A stretch of 53,504 nucleotides of DNA from Pseudomonadota bacterium (GTDB lineage Bacteria > Bdellovibrionota_C > UBA2361 > OMII01): assembly GCA_026390555.1 (NCBI GenBank), contig JAPLFS010000055.1:1-53504 (forward strand), written 5' to 3'. Shown here piece after piece: positions 1-8,342 of this stretch. A program made the translations under genes and the position numbers. A model generated the notes under the pieces. It was not told the DNA's origin and ran no database searches. It was given only the letters and a program-made list of their open reading frames with translations. The stretch's first letter is position 1; each line of letters starts with the position of its first letter.

Positions 1-114
1 AAAGTTAATCCCTATGACTGGCTCAAAAATATCTTCCAGGTCATGCGCGCACATTCCGTAAATAAAATCCACGAGCTTCTGCCGCATAATTGGGGCAACG
101 TCTTAAGCGCCTAA
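1..114 (+). mobile_element. IS66-type transposase, C-terminal fragment
   Basis: The first 37 codons of the window, open from the left edge to a TAA at 112-114, read as the tail of an IS66-family transposase. The visible landmarks are NPYDWLKNIFQ and, near the end, KIHELLPHNWG, which match the usual 'NPYDWLxxVF...IxELLPHNW' ending of these proteins (recognised from memory). The rest of the gene lies outside the window. The reading frame stops inside a stretch that on the other strand is a broken nucleotidyltransferase gene, so a junction created by insertion or deletion lies at about 115-140. I see no clear terminal inverted repeat. Confidence is high for family and low for whether an intact IS continues to the left. 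Confidence 0.72.
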
Positions 115-416
115 ATGAGATGGGGATGGGGGGACGGATACGTCTATACCAACGCCAGCTGGAGAACGTAGTAGCAATACCCTCACATCGAGCGCTGTTA
201 GAAACGCATCCGGAATTCGCGCCTCATAGTGTGCAAGGAGTGTCTTAATGAAGCTCTCTTCTCCTCCGAATCCGGTCAGTAGGGTCAGGTCAATATCATT
301 TGTGGTGCGAAGATCTCCCCATCGTTGCAGGGCGAGTCCTCCTATAAAACAGAGGGAGAAACCCTATTTAGTTAAAAGGCTTGAAGCGCCACTACTTCTT
401 CAAAGATATTCTTCAT
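103..416 (-). pseudogene. AbiEii-like nucleotidyltransferase, broken
   Basis: Reading leftwards from an ATG at 416, the protein begins MKNIFEEVVALQAF and then hits a stop. One base over, the frame continues LLTK, a TAG, then GFSLCFIGGLALQRWG and TTNDIDLTLLTGFGGEE. FIGGLALQRWG followed by the D-x-D in NDIDL is the signature of the MNT/AbiEii-type nucleotidyltransferases that act as the toxin half of type IV-like toxin-antitoxin or abortive-infection pairs. The gene carries a frameshift near 375, an in-frame amber codon near 368, and a truncated 3' end: homology (LLLRSPAGVGIDV) runs out near 135, where the IS66 fragment begins. Intact members are roughly 200 residues, so this copy is certainly inactive as assembled. 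It starts inside the ATGA overlap of the upstream small gene. Confidence 0.7.
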
Positions 417-637
417 GAAAAAAGGGTCTTACGAAACACTCGTTGTTGCTCGATAAGTCCCGAGGAATTAGAGGGCTGTCGCTGCTCAATGCAACGGGTA
501 AACGCAGGAAGAAGCGACTGTAAGCCCTTAACTGTATAGATCTTGGGCAGCTCACGCGCGCGCAGATCCTCTAGCACCTGAGAGGCGCGCTTACAGGCAG
601 ATATACGTTTCTTAGCATCGTCTGCTTGATTACGCAT
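413..637 (-). CDS. Small protein paired with the nucleotidyltransferase (possible antitoxin partner)
   Basis: A 74-residue, basic, mostly helical protein starting MRNQADDAKKRISACKRASQ and ending RVFRKTLFS. Its TGA overlaps the ATG of the broken nucleotidyltransferase (ATGA at 413-416), the arrangement of a translationally coupled two-gene module. Small proteins with the pattern 'AxxxLEDLRARELPKI...GLIEQQRVF' are, as I remember them, the usual upstream partner of AbiEii-like nucleotidyltransferases, so an antitoxin or accessory role is plausible. Neither the toxin-antitoxin role nor expression can be shown from sequence alone. With its partner broken this ORF is an orphan, although its own frame is intact. 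Confidence 0.5.
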   Translation of the reverse strand: MRNQADDAKKRISACKRASQVLEDLRARELPKIYTVKGLQSLLPAFTRCIEQRQPSNSSGLIEQQRVFRKTLFS

Positions 638-704
638 AAGTTTAGTATATCAGAAGCGTGAGTGAGCGCTAACATTTTTCTTAGTAAGTAGTTCAGATTA
701 TCGC

Positions 705-749
705 AGCTATTTACAGGGTCAGATTGCAGAGCAATCTGGGGTAAATAGT
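705..749 (+). repeat. REP-like palindrome, copy A
   Basis: Nested inverted repeat immediately beyond the prfC stop codon. The outer arms are CTATTTAC (707-714) and GTAAATAG (741-748). The inner stem is CAGATTGC (720-727) and GCAATCTG (731-738) around AGA, followed by the tail GGGGTAAATAGTTA. The same stem-plus-tail design recurs at 46951-46988 and, inverted, at 49554-49634. It could help end or stabilise the prfC transcript, but there is no T-run, so it is called a repeat rather than a terminator. Confidence 0.6.
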
Positions 750-2359
750 TAAATAAAATCAGGGAACTCATGGCCCTGATTCTTCTCGCGCACGTACTTC
801 TTCTCCCAGTCTGCGCTTAATAGCAGCACAGTGCGATCACGCGCATCGAGCGCTAGAAATGAACCCATCGGAAGGACTAATGTCTTTACATCCCCAAGAA
901 CGTAGACGCTATGGCGGTAGGGGAGATAATCTATCGCCGAGGTAACCCCGTACTCCTCCTTTAACCTAAACTGCAACACCTCAAACTGAAGCTTTCCGAC
1001 CGCAGCAACCAGGGGTGGATCCTTTGGATTCTTTAGCGAGCGTAAAATCTGTACAGCACCCTCATACGCCAGTTGATTGATGCCCTTGTCAAACGACTTA
1101 TGGCGTAAGACATCAGTTGGACGGATCTGTGCTACGATCTCTGGGGGAAACTGCGGCATAGGCTTAAAATTAAAGCCCCCCTCAAGTGAAACTGTATCGC
1201 CGATAGCGAACGCACCTGGATTAATTACGCCGATAATATCGCCTGGAAAAGCCTCCTCAACGGTGCTTCTATCCTGCGCTACGAGGCTATACGAACGGGA
1301 GAGTCGAATATCTTTGGCAGAGCGGTGATGCTTTACCACCATGTCGCGTTCGAACCTCCCGGAACAGACCCTCAGATACGCCATACTATCCCGATGACGG
1401 GGATTCATATTGGCCTGAATCTTAAAAACATAGGCTGAAAAAGGGCGCTCAATCGGATTAATTCGTACTATCTCACCAGCGCCGTTTATCGCCTCATAGG
1501 GGTGCGGGGGCGGAGCAAGCTCTGAAAATCGGTCGAAGAACGGCTCCACTCCGAAATTAGTTAGGGCCGAACCAAAAAAGACCGGCGTGACCTCTCCGGC
1601 CAGGAATTTTTCGTTGGTGAATGGATTACCAGCCGTTGCAAGAAGCTCCAGCTCTTCATTGAGTTGCGCATACTCCTCCTGCATGAGTGCGCCACTAGCT
1701 AACGCTTGATCGAGGCTTAAAGATTGATAGCTCGCCCTGGCTGCGCCGCCCTGCTCTGATTTTGTAAAGAGCATCACCTCACGCGTAGCGGGATAAACAA
1801 CCCCCTTAAATGAGCTGCCGCTACCGATCGGCCAACTAATAGGAGATGCCAGGATTCCAAGCACCTGCTCAACCTCCTCCAGCAGCTCTAAGGGATCTTT
1901 GCTAGATAGATCCATCTTATTGATAAAGGTTAGGATCGGGGTGCGCTGCATACGACAGACCGCGAAGAGCTTGCGGGTCTGCGCCTCGACGCCCTTGGCT
2001 GCATCGAGCACCATCACTGCGCTATCGGCAGCCGTGAGGGTTCTGTAGGTATCTTCGCTAAAGTCCTGGTGGCCCGGCGTATCGAGCACGTTAATAATAG
2101 AGCCCTTGTACGGGAACTGCATGGCCGAGGCTGAGACCGAGATTCCACGCTCCTGCTCAAGGGTCATCCAGTCGGAGCTTGTAGCGCGCCCACCCTTTCT
2201 GGCGCGTACCATTCCTGCCACGCCGATCTGACCAGAATAAAGCAACAGCTTCTCGGTCAGGGTTGTTTTCCCGGCATCAGGATGGCTGATGATAGCGAAG
2301 GTCCTGCGCTTGGCTGTATGAGCTGCTAGCTCTTTTGTGGAAACGTCACTACTCACCAT
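749..2359 (-). CDS. prfC: Peptide chain release factor 3
   Basis: A translational GTPase that recycles release factors RF1/RF2 from the ribosome after termination. The 536 residues are close to the usual length (about 530). Visible GTPase motifs are the P-loop HPDAGKTT (residues 26-33), the switch-II region DTPGHQDF (93-100) with the conserved His, and NKMD (147-150). The stretch GGRATSSDWMTLEQERGIS (residues 57-74) is the typical RF3 switch-I neighbourhood. The beta-barrel and C-terminal domains follow, ending EFPDFI. The start is the ATG at 2359; no strong Shine-Dalgarno is visible before it, so the exact start is less certain than the identity. It is divergently arranged with slyD across a 180-bp spacer, and its stop codon touches REP-like copy A. 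Confidence 0.95.
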   Translation of the reverse strand: MVSSDVSTKELAAHTAKRRTFAIISHPDAGKTTLTEKLLLYSGQIGVAGMVRARKGGRATSSDWMTLEQERGISVSASAMQFPYKGSIINVLDTPGHQDFSEDTYRTLTAADSAVMVLDAAKGVEAQTRKLFAVCRMQRTPILTFINKMDLSSKDPLELLEEVEQVLGILASPISWPIGSGSSFKGVVYPATREVMLFTKSEQGGAARASYQSLSLDQALASGALMQEEYAQLNEELELLATAGNPFTNEKFLAGEVTPVFFGSALTNFGVEPFFDRFSELAPPPHPYEAINGAGEIVRINPIERPFSAYVFKIQANMNPRHRDSMAYLRVCSGRFERDMVVKHHRSAKDIRLSRSYSLVAQDRSTVEEAFPGDIIGVINPGAFAIGDTVSLEGGFNFKPMPQFPPEIVAQIRPTDVLRHKSFDKGINQLAYEGAVQILRSLKNPKDPPLVAAVGKLQFEVLQFRLKEEYGVTSAIDYLPYRHSVYVLGDVKTLVLPMGSFLALDARDRTVLLLSADWEKKYVREKNQGHEFPDFI

Positions 2360-2541
2360 ATTTTATAGTCATAATCTCTAACATAGTCGGAGTTTTATCG
2401 CACCTTTTTGTGCCGATCTTCGCTAAATTTGCCCGCTTAAGGGGTATTTCCCTAGCCCTAGGGCCCTGTGCTAGCCTTTGTACATTAACTAGTCTGCCGT
2501 GCTGCTGATTAACTGTGGCATAGCCATCGATAGGAGCCCTT

Positions 2542-3039
2542 ATGAAAGATCTGCTGCTAGTATCAAAGGACACCGTAGTGTCGTTTCATTACACGCTTAA
2601 GAATGGAGACGGCGAGGTACTTGACTCATCTCAGGGTGGAGATCCACTTTCATACCTACACGGCTACGAGCAGATCGTACTCGGCCTTGAGAAGGCGCTG
2701 GTCGGCAAGACCGTGGGCGCGACGTTAAATGTTGTAGTAGCTCCCGAAGAGGGTTACGGCCCACGCCGCGAAGATCTCGTGATAACCGTCCCGCGTGAGC
2801 AATGGACCCTTCCAGATACAGTTGGGATAGACGAGATAGTGGAGCTTCAATCTGATGAGGGACAGAGCCTCCCAGCTCGCATAGTCGATATGCAACCTGA
2901 TTGTATTATGCTCGATGCAAATCATCCTTTAGCTGGTGTGGTGCTACACTTCGATGTTGAGCTAACAGAGGTACGACCTGCCAAAGACGAGGAGCTCTCA
3001 CACGGGCATGTGCATGGTCCAGGTGGACACGAGCACTAA
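2542..3039 (+). CDS. slyD: SlyD-type FKBP peptidyl-prolyl isomerase/metallochaperone
   Basis: Cytoplasmic proline isomerase and chaperone of the SlyD branch of the FKBP family. The 165-residue product opens with the FKBP strand VVSFHYTLKNGDGEVLDSS, then has PLSYLHGYEQIVLGLEKAL (the FKBP core), and the 'insert-in-flap' chaperone segment EGYGPRREDLVITVP that distinguishes SlyD. The tail SHGHVHGPGGHEH is histidine-rich, as in SlyD proteins that bind nickel and assist hydrogenase maturation, though no hydrogenase genes are in view. The ATG at 2542 follows an AGGAG at about 2531. yheU starts 9 bp downstream, so the two probably share a transcript. Confidence 0.93.
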   Translation: MKDLLLVSKDTVVSFHYTLKNGDGEVLDSSQGGDPLSYLHGYEQIVLGLEKALVGKTVGATLNVVVAPEEGYGPRREDLVITVPREQWTLPDTVGIDEIVELQSDEGQSLPARIVDMQPDCIMLDANHPLAGVVLHFDVELTEVRPAKDEELSHGHVHGPGGHEH

Positions 3040-3048
3040 AAGCGCTGT

Positions 3049-3312
3049 GTGATTATCCCGTATTCACTCCTAAGCCCAGCCGTACTGCAGGGCGTAATTG
3101 AAGACTTCGTACTTCGGGAAGGAACCGACTACGGAGAGCACCCGGCCGGTGCTCCGACCCTTGAGAGTAAGGTTTATCAAGTAAGGCGACAGCTAGAGCA
3201 GGGTGATGTAGTAGTGGTGTTCGATCAGGCCTCAGAGAGCTGCGATATAGTAAGCAAGGGTAGCGCCCGCTATAAAGCGGCGCTGATCGTAGAAACAACG
3301 CAGCAGGAATAG
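3049..3312 (+). CDS. yheU: YheU family (UPF0270) protein
   Basis: A small 87-residue protein matching the YheU/UPF0270 family: IIPYSLLSPAVLQGVIEDF followed directly by VLREGTDYGEH, then LESKVYQVRRQLEQGDVVVVFD. In E. coli YheU the corresponding core is also 'IESFVLREGTDYGEHE', which fixes the family; its function remains unknown. The best start is the GTG at 3049, because translation then begins with the family's 'M-I-P' N-terminus. It lies 9 bp after slyD in the same direction. Compared with the E. coli protein it has a few extra residues around PAGAPT and at the C-terminus. Confidence 0.85.
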   Translation: MIIPYSLLSPAVLQGVIEDFVLREGTDYGEHPAGAPTLESKVYQVRRQLEQGDVVVVFDQASESCDIVSKGSARYKAALIVETTQQE

Positions 3313-3331
3313 GAATAAGCGGGGTATCTGC

Positions 3332-4372
3332 ATGTTAGGAGACTCCAATCAACGCTTAACACAACCACACTGGGCCGAGCTCCCAGATGAAGAGCTGCTC
3401 AAGATCAATATGTGCGACCTTGAGCTCTCTATCGAGGGCACGCCACTCGAGCACCGTATTGCGCTTATTAGACAGGAGCTGCGAGATCGCAACATACTTT
3501 TTGAACCGCACTTCTGGCTCTCTGACGAGTGGTTCTGCGCTGATGGTATACCCGGCATAGCTATTCCTTTCTATCTGGCGCACCCACGACTCGAGAAACT
3601 TGAGCGAGCACAACTCCTGGAGGTTGAGGGGGGCGAGGAGGCTTGGTGTCTAAAGATTTTGCGCCACGAGGTTGGGCATGCTATCGAGAACGGTTTTCGT
3701 CTAAGGCTTCTAAAGCAACGCAAAAAAGTCTTTGGAAGATCGTCTCTTACATATCCTGAGTACTACACCCCCAAGCCGTACAGTAAGAGCTTCGTCCTAC
3801 ATCTAGATCCATGGTATGCGCAGAGTCATCCGGACGAGGATTTTGCAGAGACCTTTGCCGTATGGCTTACGCCAAATTCAGATTGGCGCGAACGCTATAA
3901 GGGCTGGCCGGCCATAAATAAGCTCCTCTACATGGAGCGGCTAATGGGTGAAATCGCTGAAAAAACAGCGCCCGTACAGAACAAAAAGCTGCTTGACCCG
4001 CTACGCTCCATTAAAAAGACCCTTGCAGAGCACTATGCTATTCGAAAGGAGAAGTACAGCAAAGAGACCCCATGCTTTTACGACAAGGAGCTACTCACCC
4101 TATTTTCTGATCAAGCAGCATTTTCCAAAAACCTGCCTGCCTCAAGCTTTATTAGACGAAAGAGGCGTTTGATTCGTTCAACCGTTTCTCGCTGGACGGG
4201 AACCTATCAATATACTATCGATAGGGTACTTGAGGCGATGCTACGACGAGCCTCGGAGCTTGGCTTGCGCTTGACCCTCTCAGAGGAGGAGACTATCAAA
4301 CAGTTTACGGTGCTGGTTACAGTTCAGACCATGAACTACCTGCATAGCGGAAGACACAGGGTTGCCCTATGA
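3332..4372 (+). CDS. Putative zinc-binding metallopeptidase
   Basis: A 346-residue protein with a gluzincin-type zinc site: HEVGH at residues 112-116 (two histidine ligands and the general-base glutamate) and a downstream DEDFAETFA at 168-176 supplying a likely glutamate ligand. This combination, with 'HPDEDFAETFAVWLTP', matches the family annotated in Pfam as putative zinc-binding metallo-peptidase (Peptidase_Mx-like), from memory. There is no signal peptide, so it is probably cytoplasmic. Its stop overlaps the next ATG by 4 bp (ATGA at 4369-4372), so it is coupled to an ATP-grasp ligase. A peptidase plus ligase pair suggests making and trimming a peptide-like product, but the substrate is unknown. 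Confidence 0.75.
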   Translation: MLGDSNQRLTQPHWAELPDEELLKINMCDLELSIEGTPLEHRIALIRQELRDRNILFEPHFWLSDEWFCADGIPGIAIPFYLAHPRLEKLERAQLLEVEGGEEAWCLKILRHEVGHAIENGFRLRLLKQRKKVFGRSSLTYPEYYTPKPYSKSFVLHLDPWYAQSHPDEDFAETFAVWLTPNSDWRERYKGWPAINKLLYMERLMGEIAEKTAPVQNKKLLDPLRSIKKTLAEHYAIRKEKYSKETPCFYDKELLTLFSDQAAFSKNLPASSFIRRKRRLIRSTVSRWTGTYQYTIDRVLEAMLRRASELGLRLTLSEEETIKQFTVLVTVQTMNYLHSGRHRVAL

Positions 4373-5382
4373 AAAAGCTCCGCATCCTCTGCCTGGCACA
4401 CGAAGACCTTACCCCTCCTGAGCATGTGTCGAGCGATGCTGACTTTCACAATGAAGATTGGCGTACCGAACAATACGTGATCTCAACGCTTAGAGGGCTA
4501 GGACACGAAGTGACGATGCTTGGCGTACGTTCCGATCTTGAGCCTATCCGCACGACGGTCAGGGAATTTAAGCCAGATATAGTATTTAACCTGCTAGAGG
4601 AATTTAACGACCAACCGCTCTACGATCAAAATGTTGTTAGCTTTCTTGAGCTAATTCAGATCCCGCATACCGGATGCAATCCGCGTGGCATGATGTTGGC
4701 CCGCGATAAGGCGTTAAGTAGAAAGGTCTTGAGCTACCACCGTATACCCGGCCCAGATTTTGCCGTATTCCCAAGGGGTCGCAAGGTGCGACGCCCGCGC
4801 AAGCTCACATTTCCGCTCTTTGTAAAATCTCTGCTTGAGGAGGCGTCGCTTGGAATATCAGCCGCATCCGTCGTTGATAACGACAAGGAGCTGACGGAGC
4901 GTGTTGCGTTTATGCACGATAAGCATAATACGGACGTCATCGTAGAGGAGTATATCGAGGGCCGCGAGCTGTACGTTGGCATTATCGGGGAGGCGCGTTT
5001 AACGGTCCTTCCAATCTGGGAGCTTATTTTTGAAAATATGCCCGAGGGCGCGCCGCTAATCGCGACACGTCGGGTTAAGTGGAACGCCAAGTATCAGCAG
5101 AAGCACGGTATAGTAAGCCGAGCCGCCACAGACCTTTCGCCAGAGCTGGTGCTTCGCATCGAAAACATCTGCAAACGCACCTATCGTGCGCTTGAGCTCT
5201 CCGGCTATGCGCGTATCGATCTGCGCCTTAAGCCAAGCGGCGAGGTCTTTATCCTCGAAGCAAATCCCAATCCAGAGATCGCGAGCGGCGAGGACTTTGC
5301 CGACTCAGCTAAACAGGCCGGCTACTCATACGAGGAGCTACTGCAGAAACTTGTAGCACTTGGACTTAGGCGTAGTGAATAG
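4369..5382 (+). CDS. ATP-grasp ligase, D-Ala-D-Ala ligase-like
   Basis: A 337-residue ATP-grasp enzyme that should form an amide or peptide bond with ATP through an acyl phosphate. Visible elements are the N-terminal substrate domain with DIVFNLLEEF and HTGCNPRGM, the ATP-grasp lid FPLFVKSLLEEASLGIS with its lysine, the VEEYIEGRELYVGI strand, and the metal-binding end ARIDLRLKPSG...FILEANPNPEI, which corresponds to the 'ARxD...EvNtxPg' motif of D-Ala-D-Ala ligases. It is unlikely to be the cell's Ddl, because of the companion peptidase and the absence of murein genes nearby. Four-base overlap with the peptidase gene implies coupled translation and equal expression. Confidence 0.8.
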   Translation: MKKLRILCLAHEDLTPPEHVSSDADFHNEDWRTEQYVISTLRGLGHEVTMLGVRSDLEPIRTTVREFKPDIVFNLLEEFNDQPLYDQNVVSFLELIQIPHTGCNPRGMMLARDKALSRKVLSYHRIPGPDFAVFPRGRKVRRPRKLTFPLFVKSLLEEASLGISAASVVDNDKELTERVAFMHDKHNTDVIVEEYIEGRELYVGIIGEARLTVLPIWELIFENMPEGAPLIATRRVKWNAKYQQKHGIVSRAATDLSPELVLRIENICKRTYRALELSGYARIDLRLKPSGEVFILEANPNPEIASGEDFADSAKQAGYSYEELLQKLVALGLRRSE

Positions 5383-5407
5383 TTTCGGCATATAGATAGC
5401 CCTACAG

Positions 5408-7759
5408 TTAATCAGTATCTATCTCCAAGACCCGGCGCTTTAGCTGGCTACGGGGCACTATACGCAGATCCTGAAACGAATTCATAAAACGTGGCAGTAA
5501 TTCGTTCAGCCAGATAAGCTCTACATCTAGTGTAAGCACCGGATAGCTGCGATCGAAGAGCGCAAATGGAAGATCATGAATACGACATTCAAGGCTTCTA
5601 AGATCCAGTACGAAGTCTCCATCCGGCGAGTCAGAGTAGCTCAGAGTTTTCGCTGTAACCAGCATCGGATCGTGCTCTGATACCGGGCCACCCTCGGATT
5701 TAAGATACAGATGCCATTTTAACGCATCAAGCAACGGCCCAAGCGATGCCTCGTTAGCAACTAGATCTCCCTCATTTTCTGCCGGGGCAGGGGCCTGCAT
5801 TAAGATCGAAGAGTGGTAGATCTCTCCCTGCGCAGAATTATCCTGTCGAAGCGAGTAGTCGCAACCAAGGCCGTACTCACCTGCAAAGCCCTTGTGGACC
5901 ACGGCATGCGCAAGCCGAAACAGATCAAACAAATTAAGTGTCTCCATCAGATACCCAGCTATCTCTTGACCAATGCCGGAGGCCATCGTTAGGGGTGAGC
6001 CAACATCGACCGCAATGATTTTATCGCTCCTATTCTGTGCAAGAACTTCCTCTGGCAGTAACCCCATCCCATTTATATCTTGAACAGAGGAATTAATTTT
6101 GGCAGGATTCCAGCTTGACTGCCAATCCTTAAGGCAGGGGGAGAGCCTCTTCAGTAACCATGCGGAATCAACAAGCAGGGCCTTAATTAGGGATGTATTG
6201 TGGTGGTGATCGTTAAAGATCATAAGGGAGTAGTGTTGCGCAGAACCCCGACCGATGGCGATAGTATGCTCTGCAGGCCCATGAATAATCATTACTCCTC
6301 GGCATAACACAAGCTTCAGCTTTGTGAGATCCTCTATCTTACTGGCGAGGGATGGCCAGGCTTTTTTGTAAGAGATAAATGGATCTGTTGGACTATTAGG
6401 ATCCATAACGAAGATCTTTTCGGTGGCGAGATTACTAAGCACTATCCCACTTCCTGGAAATCCTTCGTTGCTACTAGCATGTACGAGTTGGAGAGCTCCC
6501 AGTTCAAGACCAAATCTACCCAGCGGGCTGACCGTCTCATACGGCAGGCGCTTAAGGTCAAAACGGAGCGAATTTGCATAACCACGGTGAAGATCAGCTA
6601 ATCGTCTATGGATCTCGTGTCGGTATGTGTTTGTTTGGCTCTCAACTAAGCCACCTGTAAGATCCCCCAGCAGACTCCAGGATACCTGCTGAGACTCGCT
6701 ACGTTCGTAGCAACTAGCGAGCAAGCGCGCAAAAAGCTGTCCGACATTAGCGGCTCCATCCTGCTTAAGTGTCTCAATAAAGCTGCGACATGCCTGTTCA
6801 TTCGGAGGTGTAGTAATCCAAGCTTGCAGGGCGGCGCTCACCAGCTCCGCAGTGTTTTGACCCGCGCGCTCTTGTGTCAGTCGTGGGATCGCTATAAGAA
6901 ACGCCTCAATAATTATGGGGTTTATCTTGCTCTCAATAAGCTTAATAAAGCACCCAAAGAGTATCCTTGGCGACTCGAACCCCGCGGCTAGTGAGCAACT
7001 AACGAACTCGCGGCAGCGCTGCCACAAATGCGGATTATCTGCTTTTAGGTGGCTCATACTGGCTGAGAAGGTTCCCAGCGTCTTTAAGCGATCACGTTGG
7101 CCTAATTCTTTCTCTCTACATAGAAGATCCCTTAAAAGTTCAATATCTTGTAGCTCAGTATCCCTATTAAGCATGGGAGATAGCGCAAGAAAGACCCGCT
7201 GCTGTTGGCGAACAGACACGCTACCTAGAATCTCTCCAATGGCAGAGATAAGCGCTCCATGCGCAACGTTACGTAGCTGTGGTTGATTAAGCGCAATTGC
7301 TACCAGAGACTGAAATTTGGCGCTACCTCCTCCATCAATTTCTCCCTCACTACCACAGAAGAAACGGCGCTCCGTATTGAATGTTGCCAAGAGATCTTGC
7401 AGCGAGAGCTGCGAGGCGTGGTGGCACTGCTCTCTCACATTGATAAATAGGGCAGGAAGCAACTCTAGCTGGCCACCCTCGACTATAACCTTATCGATCG
7501 CCCCCCGGAGCAGATTAACGTCATTACTCATTAGTTGATGAGCGCCTAGAGCTATAATCTCTCTAACGATAGCCTCGCTAGGTATTTTGCGCTCATGACA
7601 GCTCTGAGTAACGTTAGCAGCTAACTCTGCTAACTGATCGATCTGAAAAGAGCTCTCTAGCGGATTATCGGGCAAGACAAGTGATAGATCCCATGAAGGA
7701 ACCTCGCCTACCAGAGCCCGATTGGGCTCTGGTAATTTAAACTCTCGGCTCTGTTCCAA
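5408..7759 (-). CDS. Hypothetical 783-aa protein
   Basis: I do not recognise this protein. It starts MEQSREFKLPEPNRALVGEV. Residues 1-400 are dominated by amphipathic helices with repeated 'L..A....LL' spacing, which could be an alpha-solenoid. The second half is mixed alpha/beta and contains segments such as GYGLGCDYSLRQDNSAQG-like glycine-rich loops and IHDLPFALFDRSYPVLTLD. There is no signal peptide, transmembrane segment or familiar catalytic motif. Codon use resembles the neighbours and the long frame is clean, so it is a real gene. It converges on the ATP-grasp gene with a 25-bp gap, and its upstream side abuts the inverted-repeat element at 7822. Confidence 0.6.
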   Translation of the reverse strand: MEQSREFKLPEPNRALVGEVPSWDLSLVLPDNPLESSFQIDQLAELAANVTQSCHERKIPSEAIVREIIALGAHQLMSNDVNLLRGAIDKVIVEGGQLELLPALFINVREQCHHASQLSLQDLLATFNTERRFFCGSEGEIDGGGSAKFQSLVAIALNQPQLRNVAHGALISAIGEILGSVSVRQQQRVFLALSPMLNRDTELQDIELLRDLLCREKELGQRDRLKTLGTFSASMSHLKADNPHLWQRCREFVSCSLAAGFESPRILFGCFIKLIESKINPIIIEAFLIAIPRLTQERAGQNTAELVSAALQAWITTPPNEQACRSFIETLKQDGAANVGQLFARLLASCYERSESQQVSWSLLGDLTGGLVESQTNTYRHEIHRRLADLHRGYANSLRFDLKRLPYETVSPLGRFGLELGALQLVHASSNEGFPGSGIVLSNLATEKIFVMDPNSPTDPFISYKKAWPSLASKIEDLTKLKLVLCRGVMIIHGPAEHTIAIGRGSAQHYSLMIFNDHHHNTSLIKALLVDSAWLLKRLSPCLKDWQSSWNPAKINSSVQDINGMGLLPEEVLAQNRSDKIIAVDVGSPLTMASGIGQEIAGYLMETLNLFDLFRLAHAVVHKGFAGEYGLGCDYSLRQDNSAQGEIYHSSILMQAPAPAENEGDLVANEASLGPLLDALKWHLYLKSEGGPVSEHDPMLVTAKTLSYSDSPDGDFVLDLRSLECRIHDLPFALFDRSYPVLTLDVELIWLNELLPRFMNSFQDLRIVPRSQLKRRVLEIDTD

Positions 7760-7821
7760 GTTGTTCCAGGTTAGCTGCCCCTATGGACAGTAGCGTAACA
7801 CTTTATAGATTTCAGCCCAGT

Positions 7822-8305
7822 AGTTTTTAGGGTTCCTCACCGATAGGTGTGGGTACATTAGATGGAAAACCCCTGCGCGGGAACGTGAACCGCTTCCCGT
7901 TACCTGCTCCCGCTCCGATACCGACTAACCATTGAAAACCAGCTTTGACAGCATGGCCGCCAAATGGAGGTTGCGGCGCGGCGCAACTGGTTGACAATAT
8001 CGCTATTTCTATTCGGGAGGAGGCGAATAACAATAATAACCTATTCAGTAATTCTACCGCCTTTTGATAGACTTCGAGATTTTCATGACAAAATATATCT
8101 TCTATTAATCGGTTCTTTTCGAAATAAGTTTCCGCTACCGGTGCGGGAGCAGGTAACGGGAAGCGGTTCACGTTCCAGCGCAGGGATTCAGCATCCATTA
8201 TCTTACATTATTCGACCGGCTTTTCCTCCAACTGCCGCGCATAGTTATGCCATCATCCAGTAGCCTCCCACCCACGCTTATTGGTGAGGAACCGTTTTTA
8301 GTACT
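7822..8305. mobile_element. Inverted-repeat element with a decayed four-helix-bundle gene
   Basis: This gene-free 580-bp stretch holds a two-tier inverted repeat. Inner arms of about 53 bp (7871-7923 and 8134-8186) match with only a few differences; both carry GAACGTGAACCGCTTCCCGT. Outer arms (about 7822-7855 and 8267-8304) share GGTTCCTCACC and a diverged continuation. The loop carries the wreck of a four-helix-bundle (S23/IVS-type) gene. A long stem with such a gene in the loop is the build of 23S rRNA intervening sequences, but this copy sits between protein genes. It looks like a deletion derivative of a small mobile element; its mobility is inference. Confidence 0.55.
7925..8128 (-). pseudogene. 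Four-helix-bundle (23S rRNA IVS-type) protein remnant
   Basis: Read on the minus strand, the fragment begins ETYFEKNRLIEDIFCHENLEVYQKAVELLNRLLLL, which is the N-terminus of the four-helix-bundle family (typically 'F.HE.L.VYQ.A.EL'). After a frameshift near 8021 it continues NRNSDIVNQLRRAATSI, the family's hallmark 'NQLRRAATSI(PLNIAEG)' segment. The central helices are then deleted, and it ends AAMLSKLVFNG with a stop at 7925-7927, matching the family's 'MLTKL' ending. Three recognisable pieces in the right order make the identification firm even though the gene is dead. The family's cellular role is poorly known; members occur in 23S rRNA intervening sequences. Confidence 0.7.
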
Positions 8306-8342
8306 ACCATAGATCGCTATTCTTGCTTATCTTAGTCTCTAT

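Noticed and set aside
7827-8263. 99-aa and 123-aa frames around 7.8-8.2 kb as live genes
   Set aside because: They run through the inverted-repeat element and the wrecked four-helix-bundle gene; the recognisable protein needs a frame change and lacks its core.
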